A DNA stretch of 64,000 nucleotides from Comamonas resistens. GTDB taxonomy: Bacteria; Pseudomonadota; Gammaproteobacteria; Burkholderiales; Burkholderiaceae_C. The stretch lies in the NCBI RefSeq assembly GCF_030064165.1, contig NZ_CP125947.1:248001-312000 (forward strand). Direction: 5' to 3'. The notes under the pieces are model-generated. The model had not been told where the DNA came from, did not search any database, and saw only the letters and a list, made by a program, of their open reading frames with translations. This document shows, in pieces, positions 60,858 through 64,000 of this stretch (within the stretch, counting starts at the first letter, position 1; every line of letters starts with the position of its first letter). Both the position numbers and the translations under genes were made by a program.

Positions 60858-61355
60858 ATGGCCAGCCTGGAATGGACGCCTGCTCTGGTACTGGACCTGC
60901 CCGCCATGGATGCGGTCCATGAAGAATTTGTGGCGCTGCTGGGGCTGGTGGAAGCGGCTGACGATGCGCGGCTGTGTGCGCTATGGGATGAGCTGATCGT
61001 GCACACCCAGCATCACTTTGACCAGGAAGACCGCTGGATGCAGACCACGGGCTTTGCCACGGGCAATTGCCACAGCCAGCAGCACAAGGTGGTTCTGGCC
61101 GTCATGCGCGAAGGCGCTGCAAAGGGTGCGCAGGGCGATCTGGACACGATTCGTCACATGGCCGCAGAGCTCGGGCCCTGGTTCAGCCACCATGCGCAGA
61201 ATATGGACGCGGCTCTCGCCCTGCACATGCGCCGCGTGGGCCTTGACCCGGTCAGCGGTGAAGTCCTGCTGTCCGAAGCCTTGCCTGCCGAGCCGATTAC
61301 CGGCTGCGGCGGTGCTTGCAGCACAAGTGAGGACAAAGAAGAAGCTATCGCTTAA
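60858..61355 (+). CDS. Bacteriohemerythrin-like protein
   Basis: A 165-residue single-domain hemerythrin. The seven diiron ligands can be placed: His21 (DAVHEEF), His53 and Glu57 (HHFDQED), His72 and His76 (CHSQQHK), His112 and Asp117 (HHAQNMD). It binds O2 reversibly and may sense, carry or buffer oxygen. A C-terminal Cys pair (CGGACSTSEDKE) is an unusual addition. I chose ATG 60858, where the family similarity begins. Confidence 0.88.
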   Translation: MASLEWTPALVLDLPAMDAVHEEFVALLGLVEAADDARLCALWDELIVHTQHHFDQEDRWMQTTGFATGNCHSQQHKVVLAVMREGAAKGAQGDLDTIRHMAAELGPWFSHHAQNMDAALALHMRRVGLDPVSGEVLLSEALPAEPITGCGGACSTSEDKEEAIA

Positions 61356-61356
61356 A

Positions 61357-61477
61357 TCTGGCGCGGCCCATCTCAGGGACACCGAGGAAGGGCCGTCCCG
61401 CACCGAGGGTGTCGTCCCCCTTCCTTAGCGCGAAGCGCGTAGAGAAAGGGGGAAGCGGCAAAGCCGCTCAGGGGGTT
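61357..61477 (-). repeat. Stop-codon-adjacent dispersed repeat, copy 4 of 4
   Basis: On the minus strand it starts ACCCCCTGAGCGGCTTTGCC right at the marC TAA stop. It continues GCTTCCCCCTTTCTCTACGC and ends GGGCCGCGCCAGATTT directly against the hemerythrin stop. It fills the whole gap between the two convergent genes and is the most complete copy. Confidence 0.85.
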
Positions 61478-62120
61478 ATGGATAAATCGCAGGCGAAGCC
61501 AGTATGGGGAAGATCTTGATCAACCCGCCCGTCATCACCTCGATGGCCAGGGCTGCCAGGATCAGGCCCATGAGTCTTGTCATCACATTGATGCCGGTTC
61601 TGCCCAGAACGCGGGCAATCGGGTCGGCCAGCGAGAAGCATACCATGATGGCGAAGGCGACCACCACGCCATAGCCGACCAGCGCCACATGCTGCCAGAT
61701 GCTGCGCGCCTGGTCCGCATAGATCACCACGGTGGACATGGCGGCAGGCCCTGTCAGCAACGGAATGGTCAGCGGTACCACGGCAATGCTGTTGCCTTCG
61801 GCGGCTTTTTCCACACCGGCTTCCAGCGTGGCGTTGTTCGGGCGCTCTTCCGCAGGGCGGGAGTTGAGCATGTTCATCGCACTGATCAGCAGCAGGCCGC
61901 CTCCGACCTGAAAGCTTTGCAGCGAGATATTGAAGAACTGCAGAATCTGCAGCCCCAGCAGGGCGCAGACGGCAATCACGCAAAAGGCCGCAATGGCCGC
62001 GGTGCGAATGGTCTGCCAGCGTTGGGTGGCGCTGAAGCCTGCGGTGTAGTGGATGAAAAAAGGAACGATGGCCAGCGGATTGATGATGGCCACCAGGGTG
62101 ATGAGGGGCTTGAGATCCAT
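61476..62120 (-). CDS. MarC family membrane protein
   Basis: A 214-residue, six-helix protein of the MarC/UPF0056 family (LITLVAIINPLAIVPFFIHY; VVPLTIPLLTGPAAMSTVVI; GINVMTRLMGLILAALAIEV). Early claims linking MarC to antibiotic resistance were not confirmed, and its function is unknown. The final codons (PAIYP) and stop abut the dispersed repeat. It is divergent from the dienelactone hydrolase gene across 242 bp. Confidence 0.88.
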   Translation of the reverse strand: MDLKPLITLVAIINPLAIVPFFIHYTAGFSATQRWQTIRTAAIAAFCVIAVCALLGLQILQFFNISLQSFQVGGGLLLISAMNMLNSRPAEERPNNATLEAGVEKAAEGNSIAVVPLTIPLLTGPAAMSTVVIYADQARSIWQHVALVGYGVVVAFAIMVCFSLADPIARVLGRTGINVMTRLMGLILAALAIEVMTGGLIKIFPILASPAIYP

Positions 62121-62362
62121 GGCGGATTGCCTCCGGAAAGAGTGATCAGCGGCCTTGGCTGGAGCGGGTGTGGAGGCCTGACGTTGGGCTTGCGTGCATC
62201 GGTCTGGTCGGGCGAAGGTTCATGGCTGCATGGCTTGTGAAAGAATGGCTGGATTGCCGGGGCGCCTCAGCCATTACAGCATTCACCTTGTGATTTGCGT
62301 ATCAAAGGCTGGTAGCGCCCGTCAGGTGTACGACTTGTGCAACAGAAATAGGAGCTAGAACA

Positions 62363-63058
62363 ATGGGCAGCTTTGTTGAACTGACCGCCGTGGATGGAGC
62401 GAAGATCCCCGCATACGTGGCCAAGCCCGAGGGCGCAGCGCGTGGCGCCATCGTGGTGTTGCAGGAGATCTTTGGCGTGAATTCCCATATCCGCTCGGTG
62501 GCAGACCGCTATGCGGCCCAGGGCTATGTGGCGGTGGCCCCCGCCACGTTCCAGCGTGTGCAACCCGATGTGGAGCTGGGCTATACCGACGCTGACATGA
62601 AGCAGGGCTTTGCCCTCAAGACGGCCGTGGAGGCTTTGCCCGAGCCCGGCGTGCTGCGCGATGTGGAAGCTGCCGTGGCCCATGCAGCCGAGCTGGTACC
62701 CGGTGGCAAGGTGGGCGCGGTGGGCTTTTGCTGGGGCGGCCTGATGACCTGGCGCGCGGCCTGCAATCTGGACACGTTGTCGGCTGCTGTCTGCTATTAC
62801 GGCGGCGGCATGACGGGCGAGCTGGAAGCCAGCCGTCAGGCGCTGTGCCCGGTGCTGGCGCACTTCGGTGCCAAGGATCACTACATTTCGCTGGAGTCCG
62901 TGGAAGCCTTCAAGCTGGCCCAGCCCAAGGTGGAAGTCCATATCTACGAAGCCGACCATGGCTTCAACTGCGATCAGCGTGGCTCGTACAACGAGGCGGC
63001 TTCAAAGAAGGCCAACGAACGTACGCTGGCCTTCTTTGCAGAACATCTTCAGGCTTGA
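62363..63058 (+). CDS. Dienelactone hydrolase family protein
   Basis: A 231-residue alpha/beta hydrolase. The nucleophile is Cys123 in GFCWGG, which marks true dienelactone-hydrolase-type members. The acid is probably in HFGAKDHYIS and the His in YEADHGFNCDQRGSYNE. These enzymes hydrolyse dienelactone or related cyclic esters in aromatic degradation, though many members act on other esters. No catabolic genes adjoin it. AGGAGC precedes the ATG. Confidence 0.9.
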   Translation: MGSFVELTAVDGAKIPAYVAKPEGAARGAIVVLQEIFGVNSHIRSVADRYAAQGYVAVAPATFQRVQPDVELGYTDADMKQGFALKTAVEALPEPGVLRDVEAAVAHAAELVPGGKVGAVGFCWGGLMTWRAACNLDTLSAAVCYYGGGMTGELEASRQALCPVLAHFGAKDHYISLESVEAFKLAQPKVEVHIYEADHGFNCDQRGSYNEAASKKANERTLAFFAEHLQA

Positions 63059-63138
63059 TTCGGATCAGCAGTAGCTAGCTGCTGCATGAAATGTGCTGCC
63101 GTAGTGGTCAAGCAAGAGGCGAATAACTGAGGCCGTGT

Positions 63139-63642
63139 TCAGATGGGAGAGGGTGCATAGTGAAACCCGACAGTGGCTCGACCCGAAGAGGGGTTGTGTC
63201 CAACCCATAGGCAGCTCTCACCGATTGTTTCCATGAACAAATCCACCTTGCCGCTCAGGACGTCAAACGCGACAGAGCAGGCGCCATCTTTTTTGCTGAA
63301 ATGCACCAGCGAAGCCACGCTACCGCCTGCGAAGCGACCTAACAAAGCCTTGCTGCCCTGTTCATGAAACATGAACTGAGCTTGACCTTGCTTGGGCACC
63401 ATGACACGGTCGCCCAACTGTAGGGTCTGACCTGAATATGCCGAGTGCGCCCGGCCGTTGCGCAGAATCAGAACCCCTTTGCTGCTTTGAAGCAGTCTGG
63501 CATGAGGAGGCTCTTCTTGGTCTGGTGCAGGCGCTGGGCACATTGCAGCACTATCGAGATCGAGAGCCCGGGAGAATCGGCCTGCCATCCATTGACGCAG
63601 AGACTGCTGAAAGCCAGATGCAAAGGCATTGAGTGCGAGCAT
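63139..63642 (-). CDS. Unknown protein with FecR-like beta segment
   Basis: A 167-residue protein from ATG 63642, where an AGGAGG site lies 4 nt upstream; ATGs further upstream (63663, 63669) lack such a site. After a short helical start it has a beta-rich region (VLILRNGRAHSAYSGQTLQL, GDRVMVPKQGQAQFMFHEQG). The pattern resembles a FecR-type or adhesin N-terminal module, but that similarity is weak. No signal peptide is clear. Palindromes upstream suggest regulated expression. Confidence 0.6.
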   Translation of the reverse strand: MLALNAFASGFQQSLRQWMAGRFSRALDLDSAAMCPAPAPDQEEPPHARLLQSSKGVLILRNGRAHSAYSGQTLQLGDRVMVPKQGQAQFMFHEQGSKALLGRFAGGSVASLVHFSKKDGACSVAFDVLSGKVDLFMETIGESCLWVGHNPSSGRATVGFHYAPSPI

Positions 63643-63866
63643 AAATCCTCCTGATACAAGCATCACCAAGCATTGATGATGGGGATGTGTTACCAGGTGT
63701 GGTAAGCAAAAAACATGCCATGGATGAAGTATTTGATTTTTTTGTATAAGTAATTGATTTTATTTGATTATTTTTTCAATTTTTAAAAATTGAAGTCCTC
63801 TGTGTTGGCTGTGTTACATTGCGCGTAACGTAACGCTCAGGATCATTCACATGGAGGCCGTAGCGG
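63643..63866. promoter_or_regulatory. AT-rich intergenic region with palindromes
   Basis: TTACCA (63690-63695) and TGGTAA (63700-63705) form a perfect inverted repeat upstream of the unknown gene. TTCAATTTTT and AAAAATTGAA make a perfect 20-bp palindrome at 63775-63794. The stretch around 63740-63800 is far more AT-rich than the rest of the window. Confidence 0.5.
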
Positions 63867-64000
63867 TTACGGTTGGTCGTTATTTTCTAAATAGCGCCTG
63901 CGCCAGAAGTAAGCCACAAGCACCACGGTGATGATGGCCATGGACACCAGCGCCCAGATAAAGCCGTCCTTTTTATGCACAAAGGGGATGAACTCGAAGT
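63867..64000 (-). CDS. C-terminal end of a CorA-like transporter (partial)
   Basis: The minus strand encodes FIPFVHKKDGFIWALVSMAI, then ITVVLVAYFWRRRYLENNDQ and a stop at 63867. A short loop, a final transmembrane helix and a basic cytoplasmic tail are the usual end of CorA/ZntB metal-ion channels. Only 44 codons are in the window and the GMN motif is not visible, so the family call is tentative. Confidence 0.55.
   Translation of the reverse strand, partial: FEFIPFVHKKDGFIWALVSMAIITVVLVAYFWRRRYLENNDQP

Overview
The window reads as an ordinary chromosomal segment of a high-GC betaproteobacterium of the Comamonadaceae, most likely Comamonas or a close relative. The support is the gene content (gatCAB divergent from mreBCD-mrdA, pntAB, a fused LivHM permease, many LysR regulators beside small transporters), GC-rich codon use throughout, and short intergenic repeats of a kind I recall from this family. 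The species assignment is inference. I see no rRNA, tRNA, insertion sequence, prophage or CRISPR array.

Layout. 1-7.6 kb: MarR regulator, ComM-type AAA ATPase, a LysR regulator divergent from a YbfB-type MFS exporter, nitronate monooxygenase, a short-chain dehydrogenase and a small exported protein. 7.7-12.6 kb (minus strand): branched-chain amino acid or amide ABC transporter, livK then a fused livHM, livG and livF. 13-20.8 kb: ferredoxin-NADP reductase, LysR, BrkB-type membrane protein, acetyl-CoA hydrolase/CoA-transferase, lrgAB with a divergent LysR gene, and a 23S rRNA pseudouridine synthase. 20.8-30.2 kb: two proteins of unknown role, a glyoxalase II-like hydrolase, the proton-pumping transhydrogenase pntAB, a LysE exporter divergent from an Lrp regulator, exonuclease III and pyrE sharing start codons head to head, and a DUF4124 protein. 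30.2-40.4 kb: poorly characterised genes around an HPP/CBS protein, a nitroreductase and serA, ending in a tandem pair of membrane-anchored zinc-ribbon paralogues. 40.6-45.1 kb: OPT transporter, acyl-CoA thioesterase, alpha/beta hydrolase and a possible PD-(D/E)XK nuclease. 45.2-53.7 kb: gatCAB, then mreBCD-mrdA. 53.7-64 kb: TSUP permease, GMC oxidoreductase, an MCE/Mla-type lipid transporter (STAS-MlaE, MlaF, MlaD, PqiC-like lipoprotein), hemerythrin, MarC, dienelactone hydrolase, an unknown protein and the end of a CorA-like transporter.

The genes are mostly housekeeping, in short operons: import (liv), redox balance (pnt, fpr), tRNA amidation (gat), cell shape (mre/mrdA), outer-membrane lipid traffic (mla-like) and small-molecule export.

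The most unusual content lies between genes. Three families of short repeats recur. One (about 100 bp, four copies) starts in the same orientation at or just past an upstream stop codon each time. One (about 92 bp with inverted ends, three copies) ends 12-29 nt upstream of a start codon each time. One is short (core TGATAGCTG..GCGCTT, at least 14 sites) and often abuts stop codons. Other unusual features are a 98-bp fold-back element, a perfect 48-bp tandem duplication that copies a ribosome-binding site and start codon, and overlapping divergent start codons of xth and pyrE. I found no complete new defence or biosynthetic system. The zinc-ribbon pair is the best candidate for undescribed protein biology.
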